64,000 nucleotides of DNA from Stramonita haemastoma (GCA_030674155.1 CM060317.1:89191166-89255165), one strand, 5' to 3'; counted from the stretch's first letter, positions 34,085 to 45,112 are shown. Translations and numbers: made by a program. The notes: generated by a model not told the origin, from the sequence alone.

Positions 34085-35785
34085 CATGGGATTTAAACCT
34101 GAGACTTTGCGTACACTGTACCAGCTTTCGTTCCGAAAAACTTGCTATATCCAAGTCAGGCTTCCCTCTTTGGGGCTGTGGTGTCGCCACAAAACAGGCA
34201 CCAGGCATATCGGAGATTCTAGTAAAGTCTGTATGCATACAGTAAAGCGCCCTCTGTTACTGTGCAAAAGTCGGGGTAGAATGATATTGAAAGCGGCCCT
34301 TTGTCACATCTCCTGGAAATGCGCCTTATTGGGGGAGCGGGCGAGGGGGGGGGGGGAGGGGCGGTGTGCGCAGGCATACATGTGTGCGCTCCTATTTGTT
34401 GTGCGTTTTTTTTCTGTGTGCATGTGGCGGTGACCCTGCACTTTACTGCGGTGCATCATATTGTATATTATCATTATTATGTGTTCTACTGGGTATTATT
34501 GCGTACACTGTACCAGCTTATGTTCCGACAAATTTGCTTTATTCACGCCAGGCTTCCCTCTTCTGGGCTGTGGTGTCGCCACAAGACCGGTGCCACGCAT
34601 ATGGAAGATGCTAGTCAAGTGACTCTGCAAATAGTAAAGCACTCTCTTGGTGCCTTGGGGTCTGTTACTGTGCAAAAGTCGGGGTAGGACGGGACTGAAC
34701 CCGGCCTTTGTCGCATCTTTTCGAAATGCGCCTTATTCTTGGGGGGGGGGGGGGATAGCAACCCACTTGTATGTGCGCGCTAGTGTTTGTGTGTGCGTTT
34801 TTTTATGTGTGTGCATGCGGCAGCGGCCCTGCACTTTGATAATATAGTGCATGATATTGTATATTATTATTACTATTATGTTTACTCTTGGGTATTATTG
34901 CGTACACTGTACCAGCTTTTATCCCGACAAACTTGCTATTTTTAAGCCAGGCTTCCCTCTTCTGGGCTGTGGTGTCGCCACAAGACCGGTGCCACACATA
35001 TGGAAGATGCTAGTCAAGTGACTGTGCATACAGTAGAGCACTCTCTTGGTGCCGTGGCTCTGTTACTGTGCAAAAGTCGGGGTAGGATGGGACTGAAACC
35101 GGCCCTTTTCACATCTCCTAGTGGTCAGAACATTGCGCTCGCAATTTGACGACCCGGTTCGATTCCCGTTCAAGGAGATTTTTTTCCTGGAGATTACATC
35201 AGTGCTGACTCCAATTTCCCCCAAAGTCCATCGGATGAGACTATAAACCGAGGCCCCGTGTGCGAACGCACACAGAACATCTTGCGCACACGTTAAATTC
35301 TGTTCCACTTTTCGTAAGAGTAAGCCATCGTGTGCCGGTGGGAACATATGACATTTACAAAACTGCATACACACGGGGACTGGATGTAAAAAGGCACAGA
35401 GTGCTTATTCCATTATCCTCGATATAATAGAGTAAAATAAAGAATCAAATAAAATAAATTAAATAAATGCCCCTTATTATTTTGTGGGTGGGTGTGCACA
35501 CTACATGCGCGCGCTGGTGTTTATGTGTGCGTGTTTCGTTTGTGTTCATCTGGCGGCTGGCCTGAACTTTGCTGTGGTACATCATGTTGTATATTTTCAT
35601 GATTGATTATGTATACTACGGGTACTATTCCGTACACTATATCACTGTACCAGCTTTTGTTCCGACAAACTTGCTATATTCAAGACAGGCTGCCCTCTTT
35701 GGGCTGTGGTGTCGCCACAAGACCGGCGCCACGCTATACGGAAGATGCTGATAAGTGTGTATGCATACACTAATACCCTTTTAAT
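34085..35785 (+). repeat. Tandem array of about 395-bp units
   Basis: CGTACACTGTACCAGCTT-type starts occur near 34109, 34501, 34900 and 35630. Each unit then has ACAAACTTGCTATATTCAAG, GGGCTGTGGTGTCGCCACAA, CTGTTACTGTGCAAAAGTCG and a G-run/GTGTG/ATTATT segment. The last spacing is about 730, but about 382 after removing the inserted SINE. A second array is at 53.74-54.64 kb. Confidence 0.9.
35119..35466 (+). mobile_element. SINE, main family, inserted in the 395-bp array
   Basis: From AGTGGTCAGAACATTGCGCT with B box GGTTCGATTCC to ATTATCCTCGATATAATAGA and AAATAAAATAAATTAAATAA. Array sequence CACATCTCCT precedes it and AAATGCCCCTTATT follows, so it interrupts one unit. The first bases of the head are lost. 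Confidence 0.92.
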
Positions 35786-35855
35786 TTAAAACAGTTCTAC
35801 TATTCCCGAAATCGGAAAGTGGCAACCCTAATAGTTGAGTCGAATGGTTGCCCAA

Positions 35856-36177
35856 TTATGTATGTATGTATGTATGGATGTATGTATGTATGTATGGTAT
35901 GTATGTAGGTATGTGGTATATATTTAGGTAATGTTGCATGTAGGTAAGAAATGTATGTATGTAATGTATTATGTAAGTAAGATATGTTGATGTTAAGTAT
36001 GGTATGTATGGATATGGTATTGGTAATGGTAGGGTATTAACTGTTGTTGGTAATGGTAAATAAATCGTAAGTAATGTATGTCTTTGTGCTGTGGTTGTGT
36101 GTGTGGAGTGTAGTTTATGCTATGATGGATGTATGTATGTAAAACTATGTATGTATGTATGTATGTATGTATATACA
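35856..36177. repeat. Degenerate (ATGT)n
   Basis: GTAT tetranucleotides with GGTA and TAAG variants, purer at 36124-36172. Confidence 0.9.
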
Positions 36178-36188
36178 TATATATGTGC

Positions 36189-36239
<51 letters not shown>

Positions 36240-36241
36240 TA

Positions 36242-36330
<89 letters not shown>
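36178..36330. repeat. (TA)n with central (GT)n
   Basis: Two long TA tracts around TATGTGTGTGTGTGTGTATA. Confidence 0.97.
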
Positions 36331-36519
36331 AGTTGGTAAACCTCAGCGCTCTCGCACCGAGGAACGAAAATAAACGTAACTCTGATATAATTATTCAATA
36401 TTATTACCCCCAACCTGTAACAAGTTTAACGAATATTCTGCTGTTCCCCAACAGCAAAACAAACATAAAAACAAACAAAACGAAAACAAACCATCCAATC
36501 TACTGATAAACAGATATTT
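36331..36519. other. A-rich spacer
   Basis: ACAAACAAAA-rich DNA. No gene. Confidence 0.4.
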
Positions 36520-36745
36520 TCCCGAAAGTTCTTTGGTTAAGACTATACTAAACCGATGTTTCGTGTGCGAATGTAAATAAAACATCTTCCGCACACGTTA
36601 AAACCCGTTCCGCCTTTCGGAAGTGTAGGCCATTGTGTGTCGGTGAGAACAGATGACAGACTTTACAAAACTGCATGCATAGGGATACTGGATGTAAAAA
36701 ACAGCACATGATTGCTTATTTCCTTAGCCTCGTAATAAAAGAATT
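36520..36745 (+). mobile_element. SINE, main family, 5'-truncated and diverged
   Basis: CGCACACGTTAAAACCCGTT, CCGCCTTTCGGAAGTGTAGG, GGATGTAAAAAACAGCACAT and CCTCGTAATAAAAGAATTC. Confidence 0.82.
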
Positions 36746-37234
36746 CACAACAAAAAAAACTAAACCAAAACTAACTCAATTCTTTTACCACTTTTAGTTT
36801 CTTCAACAAAGGTTGATATTTGTCTTTGAATGTTTTAGAAGTCAATTTTCTGATTTGTTTGTGAGGCAGGATGAAAAAAAGTTGTGTAATATTAATCTTT
36901 TACCCTCAATTACATCATTTTGACTTGACTTGACTTGACCACTAGCAAACTGACGAACTAAAATTAATGACCCTCTCCAGAAACGACACACTAACAAATA
37001 GCTAACAGCTATACGCTAATCAGCTGACTGACCGGCTAATTGACCGACTCACGAACAAACTAACATACAAACAAACAAACAGACTAGCGCAAACAACATA
37101 ACGGGGTATTCTGATGCCCTGTGTCCTATAGCCATCGCGGTAAGGGTGGCAGGGTGGGGGTGGCAAGGGGATACATTGTGACAGAGCACGTTGGTTTGGG
37201 GGGGGGGGGCTTGATGCACTATGCATAGGACACT
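36746..37234. other. Spacer with (GACTT)n
   Basis: Four GACTT pentamers at 36922-36940. Their reverse complement (GTCAA)n occurs at 62.03 kb. A G run is at 37199-37210. Confidence 0.5.
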
Positions 37235-37239
37235 TAAAT

Positions 37240-37300
<61 letters not shown>
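37235..37300. repeat. (CA)n microsatellite
   Basis: Pure CA, about 65 bases. Confidence 0.97.
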
Positions 37301-37301
<1 letters not shown>

Positions 37302-37336
37302 CCTAAGAAAATGTACACTTATGCAAACCACTTTTT

Positions 37337-37672
37337 TTTTAATCAGTCATTCGGACGAGTCTAAAACCGAGGCCCCGTGTGCGAACGCACGCAGAACATC
37401 TTGCGCACACGTTAAAACCCCGTTCCTCCTTTCGGAAGAGCAGGCCATCGTGTGCCGGTAGGAGCGGATGACAAAATTTTTTATAAAAACAGCATGCACA
37501 CAGGGGTGTTTTAGACACCATCCCTGAGGGGAAAAAATTAATAATGGGTAAGGCGCTGCACTTGTGGCGATGCGCTCTCCCCAGGAAGAGCAGCCCGAAT
37601 TTCACGCAGAGAAATCTGCTGTGATATAAAGTGGTATAAAATCAAATAAATAAATAAAATAAAATAAATAAA
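37337..37672 (+). mobile_element. SINE, main-family body joined to the AGCAGCCC tail
   Basis: Starts CAGTCATTCGGACGAGTC and carries the shared body. It then has GCGCTGCACTTGTGGCGATG, CTCCCCAGGAAGAGCAGCCC and AATTTCACGCAGAGAAATC before an AAATAAAT tail. It shows that the two 3' ends belong to alternative subfamilies. Confidence 0.85.
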
Positions 37673-37886
37673 AAAAAATAACACACATCCTCTCAATGTA
37701 TAAATAAAAACGCGATCACAAAAACAGACTTTTTTCATCAAATGCAGTGTTTTTTGTTTACTCATGTGCCCTCTCTTCTTTAAACAACAAAGAATCAAAC
37801 AACAACAAAGTAAAACAAGTACAATACATTACACATACATATTAACAGTCTGGCTAACCAACATCCCCGATTGAGCAAAATGTTTA

Positions 37887-37925
<39 letters not shown>

Positions 37926-37953
37926 ACACCCCACACACAGTTTTTTTCTTTAT
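37673..37953. other. A-rich spacer with (CA)n
   Basis: (CA)n at 37888-37924. No gene. Confidence 0.5.
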
Positions 37954-38058
37954 AAAGGCCTCAGTTGCATGCAGATCGTGGAGCACCATCTTTTTATTTA
38001 TTTTATTTCTTTTATTTGTATGTGGGTGCTCTACACGTCTTTCTTCATTGGCCGAAAA
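37954..38058 (+). repeat. Direct repeat E, copy 1
   Basis: AAGGCCTCAGTTGCATGCAG, TGGAGCACCATCTTTTTAT and ACGTCTTTCTTCATTGGCC match 38391-38485. Confidence 0.85.
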
Positions 38059-38323
38059 AAAACACCTAAATTTTCAGTCCTGATAACATTACACATGGTC
38101 AATAGCGCCACACAAATGTTTCTTGAGCACATCGGTCAATCCAGTTTTACGACAAAAAATATAACAAAGCACACACAAAACTTACATATAAAACTTTAAA
38201 AAATAAATCACAAAAACTATCTTAGTCTTAACATGACTGGCCATTACAGCAAAACCAAAATAGCTCATTATTAAATCAGTCAATCCATCTTTAAGAAAAC
38301 AATAAGGAACACAACACACACAA

Positions 38324-38324
<1 letters not shown>

Positions 38325-38369
<45 letters not shown>

Positions 38370-38390
38370 AATATTATATATATATATATA
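38325..38390. repeat. (TA)n microsatellite
   Basis: Interrupted TA tract directly before repeat E copy 2. 38059-38324 is A-rich spacer. Confidence 0.95.
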
Positions 38391-38485
38391 AGGCCTCAGT
38401 TGCATGCAGATCATGGAGCACCATCTTTTTTATAATCTTGGGTAGGTGCTTCACACGTCTCTCTTCATTGGCCAAAAAAATAAAT
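38391..38485 (+). repeat. Direct repeat E, copy 2
   Basis: Second copy, about 435 bases after the first. It lacks part of the T-rich middle. Confidence 0.85.
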
Positions 38486-40267
38486 AATTCAACAACAAAA
38501 AAGAAGAGAAAATGTGTCCCTTTCCCTTCCCCTCTCTTTCCTATCATCCATGAACCCGAATTAGCATTTCTCATCTTCCTTATGTCCAGAGCAATAACTG
38601 CCCAGTGTGAATTGTTGCCTGTGTCTTCATATTCAGCGGCAGTGAACAGTCGGCTGGGTTTATTGTTGCTCTAGTGTGTGCGGCTGCTGCATGCGTTTCT
38701 ACACGTGTAAACGAGTGATTTACATTTGTGGCGCTCCACCACGAAATGAGTCGCTTAGCACATTACCCAATTTTGCGCTAGGAGCCTTTAAAGGCAGGTG
38801 GAGGTCAAATGTCAATTTTGTGATTTGATTGATTATTAAACTAGATCTGTTTATTTATCTTATAATGAAATATCAAGGTATAATTTTTATTCCTTTTGCT
38901 TTAAAATGTGTTTTGAAAATACCAAAGTAACTCATTCTGACCACCTGTTACAAAATAAACTTGCCCGTTTTCATTTGTTACATCCTGCAGTCTATCATTT
39001 CAATTTGTAATAATGTTGCACAGAATTGTCCGATTTCATCTGTTTTTGTATTGATAGCCACTTTATTGCACAGTAATAGATGTCAATAACTAAAAAATGA
39101 CCACATGTGCACTCCGTCTCATATGTGTGGAGCGTCACATTTGTCTGGGTTTATTTTTGCACTAGTGTATGTGTGGTAGTGTTAGGTTTTTATCATTTCA
39201 TTCTATTTCTCACCTTGCTGCACGCTTTCCTGACATAATTTTGAGGTTTTGTTTTTCCTGGGCCTAGTTGGGTTTTTCTGAGGGGATAATCATTCTTGTA
39301 TTCACTTTACATTTTGCTCTTATTAAATGTATGACAAATATTTCATTTGAATTCACAAATTAAAAAAACAGCGCCTAAAAATTCTGGAGTTTTGCACACA
39401 CTCAAAAAATCATTTCAAACCCAATCAAAATTGGGAAACAAGCCCTCAAATAACCTCAAGCCCAGCTTATATGAAGTAATATCTGAGAATTTTATACAGC
39501 TCTATGATCATACCACCAGAATAAAACGAGAAGAACGGTAATATAGTTAATGAACTTAACAAAACTATCTGGCGCCCCGACACTTTTCGACAGATTATTT
39601 AAATAGAAAAAACGGAAAACTTTCTTACCAATGAAACCATTTATAGGATTGCGACAAATTTTGAAATTAAGAAAAAATCTTCTGGTACCAATAATCAACA
39701 TTAGAGTTCTTTTATTTTTATCAACAGCTCTATAAAAAAAACGAAACCTATGTATAAACATATGTGCACATTCGTGGGCATACGCACACATGCACGCATA
39801 CACACAAATCAAAACTGATCTTTTGAATCCTGTCCCATTGCACAACAATCTTTTCCCTGACAAATCATGGCCTGCCCCTTTCCATACTGTGTACAAAAAC
39901 AGTCCCCGATCCCGTACTAGTGTTTAGAGGAGAAAATCCTGCTCACTAATAGGCCTCAAACTGAGAAACTTCAGACTGAAAACCAGACAATAGAGCAGAA
40001 AAACAACAGGGCTTATAGACTTCAAGTTCTGGCTAAAGCAATGGAGGAAAACGGGTCATATCTAAGGACAAGACGACGACAGATGGACAAAGGTGCACAG
40101 CATAGCAGCCAAGATATGACCACAGAGCCTTAAGCAGACTATTAACCAGAGGGCTTAGCGACATCCAGAAATACATGGGGGCGACATGGTAGAGAGAGGC
40201 ACAAGACAGGAACCGATGGAGAATTACTATGGAGGAATACATCCTTCAGTAGAAAGACAGTGCCAAG
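38486..40267. other. 1.8 kb of mostly unique DNA, no confident gene
   Basis: A 64-codon polar, Lys-rich frame at 39347-39541 ends next to a GTAATA donor-like site but lacks an acceptor and lies in A-rich DNA. The part after 39900 is GC-richer and could be 5' UTR of the 40268 candidate. Confidence 0.3.
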
Positions 40268-40301
40268 ATGCTAATACTTCTACTGCTGGCTCCTTCGCTT
40301 G
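40268..40301 (+). CDS. Candidate signal-peptide exon
   Basis: ATG at 40268 encodes MLILLLLAPSL plus one base before a consensus donor (CTTG|GTAAGTGG at 40302). A short hydrophobic start followed at once by a phase 1 donor is typical of signal-peptide exons of secreted and Ig-superfamily proteins. If it is not spliced, the frame continues to a stop at 40490 for 74 codons. The sequence before the ATG (GTGCCAAG) is a neutral start context. A next exon in the right phase is not identified with confidence. Confidence 0.33.
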
Positions 40302-40348
40302 GTAAGTGGGGGGTGACAAAACAGCAAATCTACAGAGCTTTCTTAGAG

Positions 40349-40488
40349 GTAGACAGGCCAACTTTTTTAAAGTCAATGGAAAATTCGGGGACACAACCGC
40401 AAAAATCTACAGTGGTTCGTTACAGAAACAAAACGGTGACCTACTCTTCAGTATTAATGAAAGAACTTTATTTCGTGCTACCAGCTGA
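40349..40488 (+). CDS. Possible exon relic, beta-rich peptide
   Basis: In another frame from the preceding exon, a TTAGAG|GT border opens RQANFFKVNGKFGDTTAKIY and then SGSLQKQNGDLLFSINERTL, ending at TGA 40486. The alternating hydrophobic pattern suits a beta-sandwich domain. The implied intron from 40302 is only 47 bases, too short to trust, and the end overlaps the first unit of a degenerate tandem repeat. A relic or a chance frame is as likely. Confidence 0.18.
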
Positions 40489-40690
40489 ATAAAATAACAG
40501 TTTATACTTTATACCTGCTAACTCAATAGGCATGAACTTTATACTGTATACCAGCTAACTCAATAGGAATGAAAGAGTCTATACTGTATACCAGATATCT
40601 CAATAGGAATGAAAGAGTTTATACTTTATACCAGCTAACACAATAGGAAGAGTAAAGCTTTATACTTTCGACACCAACTCGCTACACCGA
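40457..40690. repeat. Degenerate AT-rich tandem repeat, left part
   Basis: Units of about 45-50 bases on the pattern AAAGAACTTTATACTTT, ATACCAGCTAACTCAATAGG. The same pattern resumes at 42630-43660. Confidence 0.8.
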
Positions 40691-40713
40691 AATATCTGTG
40701 CAGGAAATTATTC

Positions 40714-40741
40714 TCTCTCTCCCCCCTTCTCTCCTCTCTCA

Positions 40742-40772
<31 letters not shown>

Positions 40773-40808
40773 CTCTCTCTCTCTCTCTCTTCAGGGGGGG
40801 GGGGGGGG
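40714..40808. repeat. (CT)n and G run
   Basis: Interrupted CT tract ending in about 15 G residues. Confidence 0.95.
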
Positions 40809-40829
40809 TAGCGTGTTTATATGTATGTG

Positions 40830-41192
40830 CGGTCCGTGCATGGGTGTGTGCGCGCGCGCGTGTGTGTGTGCGTGCGTGCGCGTGTGTGTGTGAGTGGTGT
40901 GTGATGTGTGGTGTGAGTGTGTGGTGTGAGTGTGTGTGTGAGTGTGGGGATGTGAGTGTGTGGTGTGAGTGTGTGGTGTGAGTGTGTGGTGTGTGAGTGT
41001 GTGGTGTGTGTGTGTATGTGTGTGTGTGTGTGTCAGTGTGAGTGTGTGTGAATGTGTGTGTGAGTGTGTGTGAGTGTGTGTGAGTGTGTGTGTGAATGTG
41101 TGTGTGAGTGTGTGTGTGTGTTGTTTGTGCGTGTGTCAGTGTGTGTGTGTGTCAGTGTGTGTGTGTGTCAGAGTGGTGTGTGTGTGTGTGTG

Positions 41193-41262
<70 letters not shown>
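40830..41262. repeat. GT-rich minisatellite and (GT)n
   Basis: GTGTGAGTGTGTG and GTGTGGTGTGAG units of 8-14 bases at 40880-41170, then pure GT at 41195-41262. Confidence 0.95.
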
Positions 41263-41264
<2 letters not shown>

Positions 41265-41939
41265 GTGTAAGTGTAAAAAGAACTTGTTCAGTTTAATCAT
41301 TATTATTATTTTTCTGCATCTCATCTCTTTCGCAAATCCTTTCCCTATCATGGTATTCTCCGGAATAAACTATTTCCAAGCGGTCAGTAACCTCACACCC
41401 CTCTTTCCCTGTGCTGCTGTTCCCTTATACAGCTGTTTCCCCATACCGCAGAACTGAGTCAGAGTTAAGAAATCTGTGTCAAACAGTTAATAGTTAGGAT
41501 CAAACTGGTGAAGTGTTAGGGTTTGCGGCATGGGGCAAGAATTAGGGTTAGAGTTGAGTGTTGACAGCTCCAGGGAACAGCACTACAGTGGAAAAGGAGT
41601 ATCGGAAAAAGTACTGCTCTTTCTTGAAACACCCTGCACTCGGCTTGTGCATCATTTTCTCTCTCTCGCTGATCTCCGAAAATCGAGGTAAAATAATGCG
41701 TTTCTGTGAAATAGGCGATGTTATAACGGTAATGACTATGCCAAAGATTTGCAACACAACAAATGTCTGAATCCGAGGAGTTTTCGTTACGTTTCTGCTT
41801 TGTACGAGTACTTCTGATCGCAAATTACATTTAGAACTTTCGGCATTTTTGGCGCCAAAACAAAATTACGTTGTAAGCCAGTAAAAGCTTTGTTATACCA
41901 ATGTTCTTTCGAAAGTAATCAAAATTGAACAAGTTTCTT
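41263..41939. other. Complex island inside the GT block
   Basis: An acceptor-like TTCCCTTATACAG at 41420-41432 is followed by a short frame. At 41567-41692 a stretch bounded by GTTGACAG and GAG|GTAAAA is open in two + frames; one contains LKHPALGLCIIFSLSLI, a possible membrane segment. The acceptor is weak, so I do not call an exon. Confidence 0.3.
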
Positions 41940-41940
41940 C

Positions 41941-41978
<38 letters not shown>

Positions 41979-42070
41979 TTTTTGTGTGTGTGTGTGTGTG
42001 TGTTTGTGTGTGTGTACACTGTGTGTGTGTGTATGTATGTGTATGAATATGAGAGTTGTGTGTGTGTGTG

Positions 42071-42140
<70 letters not shown>

Positions 42141-42450
42141 GTGTATGTATGAGTGGGTGAGTGGGCGAGTGGGTGTGTGTATGAGTGTGTGTATGAGTGT
42201 GTGTGTATGAGTGTGTGTGTATGTATGAGTATGTGTGTATGTATGTGTGTGTGAGTGTGTATGAGTGTGTGCGAGTGATTGTGTGTGGGTGTGTGTATGA
42301 GTGTTTGTGAATGTGAGTAAGAATGGGAGAGTGTGTGTGCGTATGTGTGTGTTGGTATGTGTGTTGTGTGTGTGTGTGGTGTGTATGAGTGTGTATGAGT
42401 GATTGTGTGTTAGGAGTGTGTGTATGAGTGTATGTGATGTGAGTAAGAAT

Positions 42451-42487
<37 letters not shown>

Positions 42488-42560
42488 TGTGTCTGTGTGT
42501 ATGTTGTGGTCTGTGTGTGTTTGTGTGTGTGTCTGTTGTATGTGTGTGTCTGTGTGTGTG
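41940..42560. repeat. (GT)n and GTAT/GAGT-rich tract
   Basis: GT with TTTGTTT, GTATGAGT and GAGTGTGT variants for 620 bases, pure at 42071-42134. Confidence 0.96.
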
Positions 42561-42629
42561 ATGTTTTGGGACCTAATCCTCACCCCATCTCAGTATGAGA
42601 AAATGTCCCTCATTATTATTACCACAAGC

Positions 42630-43660
42630 TGGGATATGAAGAAAATGTTTTACTTTGGAACCAACAAATCAAATTAAAGAAAAGAACTTTGCATACTGGT
42701 AGTAAATTATTCAAGAAAGAACTCAATACTTAACTATTTCGATATTAAGGAAGGTATTCATACTTTAACACTTTTGGTACAAATTAAGGAGGTAAAGAAA
42801 AAATAAGTTTATACTTTTATTGCCATATAACTCGATGCAAAAAGTTATAGGTTTGTTTTTAATTTTTGACATGAATGAATTTGATATAAAAGGAAACTAG
42901 CTGACTGAATTTAAAGGAGAGAACCTTATTCTTCGATACCAGCTAAATTAATATAAAATTAAGATTAAACTTTGATGCCAGCTGACTCCATGTGAAAGAA
43001 AGAACCTTGTTCTCTGATACCATTTAACTTACTGTAAAGGAAAAACGTTGATACCAATTAACTTGACATGGAAGAAAAATTTTGTACCTTTAAAAACAAC
43101 TCAAAATAAGGGAAAGAACTTTTACATATATACGAACCAAATTGATATGAAGGGAAAAACAGGCTTTGTACCAACTATAGAGGAGTTTAAGATATTTATA
43201 AGTCAACAGTCAGTATGAAAAAAGAACTGTGCACCTCGATTCCTACTTGCTCAGTTTGAATGTAAGAACTTTGTACTTTGCCACCAACTTTTTCAATATA
43301 AATACAAGCAATATTTTAAGGCTAACTCAATGGGAAAAGAAGAACTTTATGCCTTGATAATAACGAATTCAATATGAAGGCAACGACTCTATACTTTGAC
43401 TCCAACTAAACATGAAAGAAATAAAATGACTACCTAGATACCAACTAACTGAATAGACCGAAATAAGCTTTACATTTTGCACAAACGACCTCAGTACATA
43501 GGAAAGAGACTCCATCCTTTGTTCACTACTAGTTTAATATGAAGAAAAAAAATTAATATGGGGACACCAGCTTTGTGTTCCGACTTTAAGTGAATACAGC
43601 AAAAGCAAAAAGACTACATGATGTCGGCGAATTCAGTACGGAAGGGAAAATATATGTCGA
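42630..43660. repeat. Degenerate AT-rich tandem repeat, right part
   Basis: About 20 decayed units with AAAGAACTTT, TTTGATACCA and AACT(A/C)AATATGAA elements at 40-55 base spacing. No gene lies within it. Confidence 0.7.
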
Positions 43661-43859
43661 TTATAGTTAGCTTCATGGAGTAACCCGTTTCTAAAATGAC
43701 ATCAACTTGCAGTCATTTTTTTTTTCTTTTACTTGTCCTTGCAACTAACTGGGGTGTGATAAAATGTAGGGAAGAAAACTGGCGTAGCTGAGTAATTTGA
43801 GGGCCATGTTTCTCCTGACAGTTTGAAACAAACCAACACCATTAAAACATGTTATTCTA

Positions 43860-43975
43860 TTATAAGGGGAGTAGTCCCCCCGCGTAGTCCCCGGGGAGAG
43901 CAGCCCGAATTTCACGCAGATAAATCTGCTGTGACAAAGTGGTATGAAAAATAAAATGAAATAAAAAAAGTTGGG
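43860..43975 (+). mobile_element. SINE 3' end (AGCAGCCC subfamily)
   Basis: CCCCGGGGAGAGCAGCCCGA, ATTTCACGCAGATAAATCTG, CTGTGACAAAGTGGTATG and an AAAATAAAATG tail. Confidence 0.85.
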
Positions 43976-43976
43976 G

Positions 43977-44085
43977 GACGGGATAGCCCGATTGGTAGAG
44001 CGTTGCGCATTGCTCACCCGGGTTCGAATGCCGTTCAAGGGAATGTTTTCCTCTGGAGTTATCAGTGCCAACTCTTCCGTGGTTT
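43977..44085 (+). mobile_element. SINE 5' end, tRNA-like head
   Basis: GGGACGGGATAGCCCGATTG, then GGTAGAGCG (A box) and GGGTTCGAATGCC (B box). The body breaks off where the 20-bp minisatellite starts. Confidence 0.85.
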
Positions 44086-44665
44086 AGCGTAGTCTTCCTT
44101 GGTGTAGCGTAAGTCTTCTGTACTTAAACAATCCGTGGTGTTTTCCGTGTTGTAGAGTAGTATTCTGTGGTGTGGCGTAATCTTTCGTGGTGTAGCGTAG
44201 TCTTCCTTGGTGTAGCGTAGTCTTCCTTGGTGTAGCGTGTCTTCCTCGGTATAGCGTAGTTTTCCGTGGTTTAATAGTCATGGTGTTTTCCGTGGTGTAG
44301 CGTAGTCTTCCTTGGTGTAGCGTAGTCTTCCTTGGTGTAGGGTAGTCTTCCTTGGTGTAGGGTAGTCTTCCTTGGTGTCGCATAGTCTTCCTTGGTGTCG
44401 CGTAGTCTTCCTTGGTGTCGCGTAGTCTTCCTTGGTGTCGCGTAGTCTTCCTTGGTGTCGCGTAGTCTTCCTTGGTGTCGCGTAGTTTCCTTGTGTCGCG
44501 TGTCTTCCTTGGTGTCGCGTAGTCTTCCTTAGTGTAGGGAAGTCTTCCTGGGTGTTGCGAAGTCTTCCTGGGTGTTGCGAAGTCTTCCTGGGTGTGGTGT
44601 AGTCTTCCTGGGTGTAGCGTAGTCTTCCTTGGTGTAGCGTAGTCTTCCTTGGTAGAGGATATTAT
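44086..44665. repeat. 20-bp minisatellite, about 28 units
   Basis: Units near GTAGTCTTCCTTGGTGTAGC with TGTCGC, GGGTGT and deletion variants. Because the period is 20, the minus strand has a 200-codon open frame (repeating KEDYATPRKT and GRLRDT). I treat it as a repeat translation, not a gene. Confidence 0.97.
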
Positions 44666-44703
44666 TGAGTACTCTCTGAATACAGATGACAACTGCTTTT
44701 ACC

Positions 44704-44787
44704 TTATTGGGTGTTTCCACTTGCTCGTGCCGCATCCTCAGGCGTTGATGTACCTAGGACGGGAACAGTTTCGATGACAGAGGTATT
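44704..44787 (-). CDS. Candidate terminal exon, minus-strand Ig-like gene
   Basis: On the minus strand TTTTGTGTGCAG| at 44788 opens 27 codons (NTSVIETVPVLGTSTPEDAA then RASGNTQ) to TAA at 44706-44704. It starts in phase 0 and so follows the phase 0 donor of the 45577-45521 exon. The last part is duplicated at 46835-46759, with the same frame and the same TAA. The peptide is Thr/Ser/Pro-rich with no membrane segment, like a short tail. Its start depends on one acceptor with only a moderate pyrimidine tract. Confidence 0.35.
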   Translation of the reverse strand, partial: NTSVIETVPVLGTSTPEDAARASGNTQ

Positions 44788-45019
44788 CTGCACACAAAAA
44801 CTAACAAATCAAAATTAGATGACTGCCTGCACATACATAGTGAGAGAGAGACAGAGACAGAGGCTGAGAGACAGAGACAGTCACTGTTATAGGAAAGAAA
44901 AGCACATGCGTGAGTAATTTTTCTTTAAGTAATGGGAGGTAATGCGCTTGTGGTGATGTGCTCTCCCCTTGGAGGTTAGCTTGAGTTTCGCACATAGAAA
45001 TCTATCGTAACTGAAACTA
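44788..45019. other. Intronic spacer with SINE relic
   Basis: GAGAGACAGAGACAG at 44842-44880 and a diverged GTAATGCGCTTGTGGTGATG-CTCTCCCC SINE 3' end at 44937-45010. Confidence 0.5.
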
Positions 45020-45112
45020 CACTTCGCGACGCGATGCGACCCGGCACGACACGGCACGCGACCCGACCCGGACCGATCTGTCCCGACCCCGCACGGCACG
45101 ATGCGACCCGAC
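45020..45112. repeat. 5-bp CpG-rich repeat, left block
   Basis: CGACC, CGACG and CGGCA pentamers. Confidence 0.9.

Noticed and set aside
34086..34687. Open frames with LRTLYQL and GLWCRHKTG in the 395-bp array
   Set aside because: Frames recur with frameshifts and stops in other units, so this is repeat similarity, not coding conservation.
39347..39541. 64-codon Lys-rich exon
   Set aside because: No acceptor and A-rich composition; the donor-like GTAATA alone is weak.
41567..41692. Membrane-segment exon (LKHPALGLCIIFSLSLI)
   Set aside because: The acceptor lacks a pyrimidine tract and two + frames plus a minus frame are all open, so no frame is preferred.
43979..44040. Genuine tRNA gene
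   Set aside because: A and B boxes are present, but the sequence continues into a SINE body and cannot form a proper acceptor stem; it is a SINE head. The same holds at 15.6, 35.1, 52.6 and 1.9 kb.
44084..44692. 202-codon minus-strand open frame (KEDYATPRKT repeats) as a gene
   Set aside because: It is the translation of a 20-bp minisatellite; all minus frames are open by periodicity and there is no start or splice context of its own.
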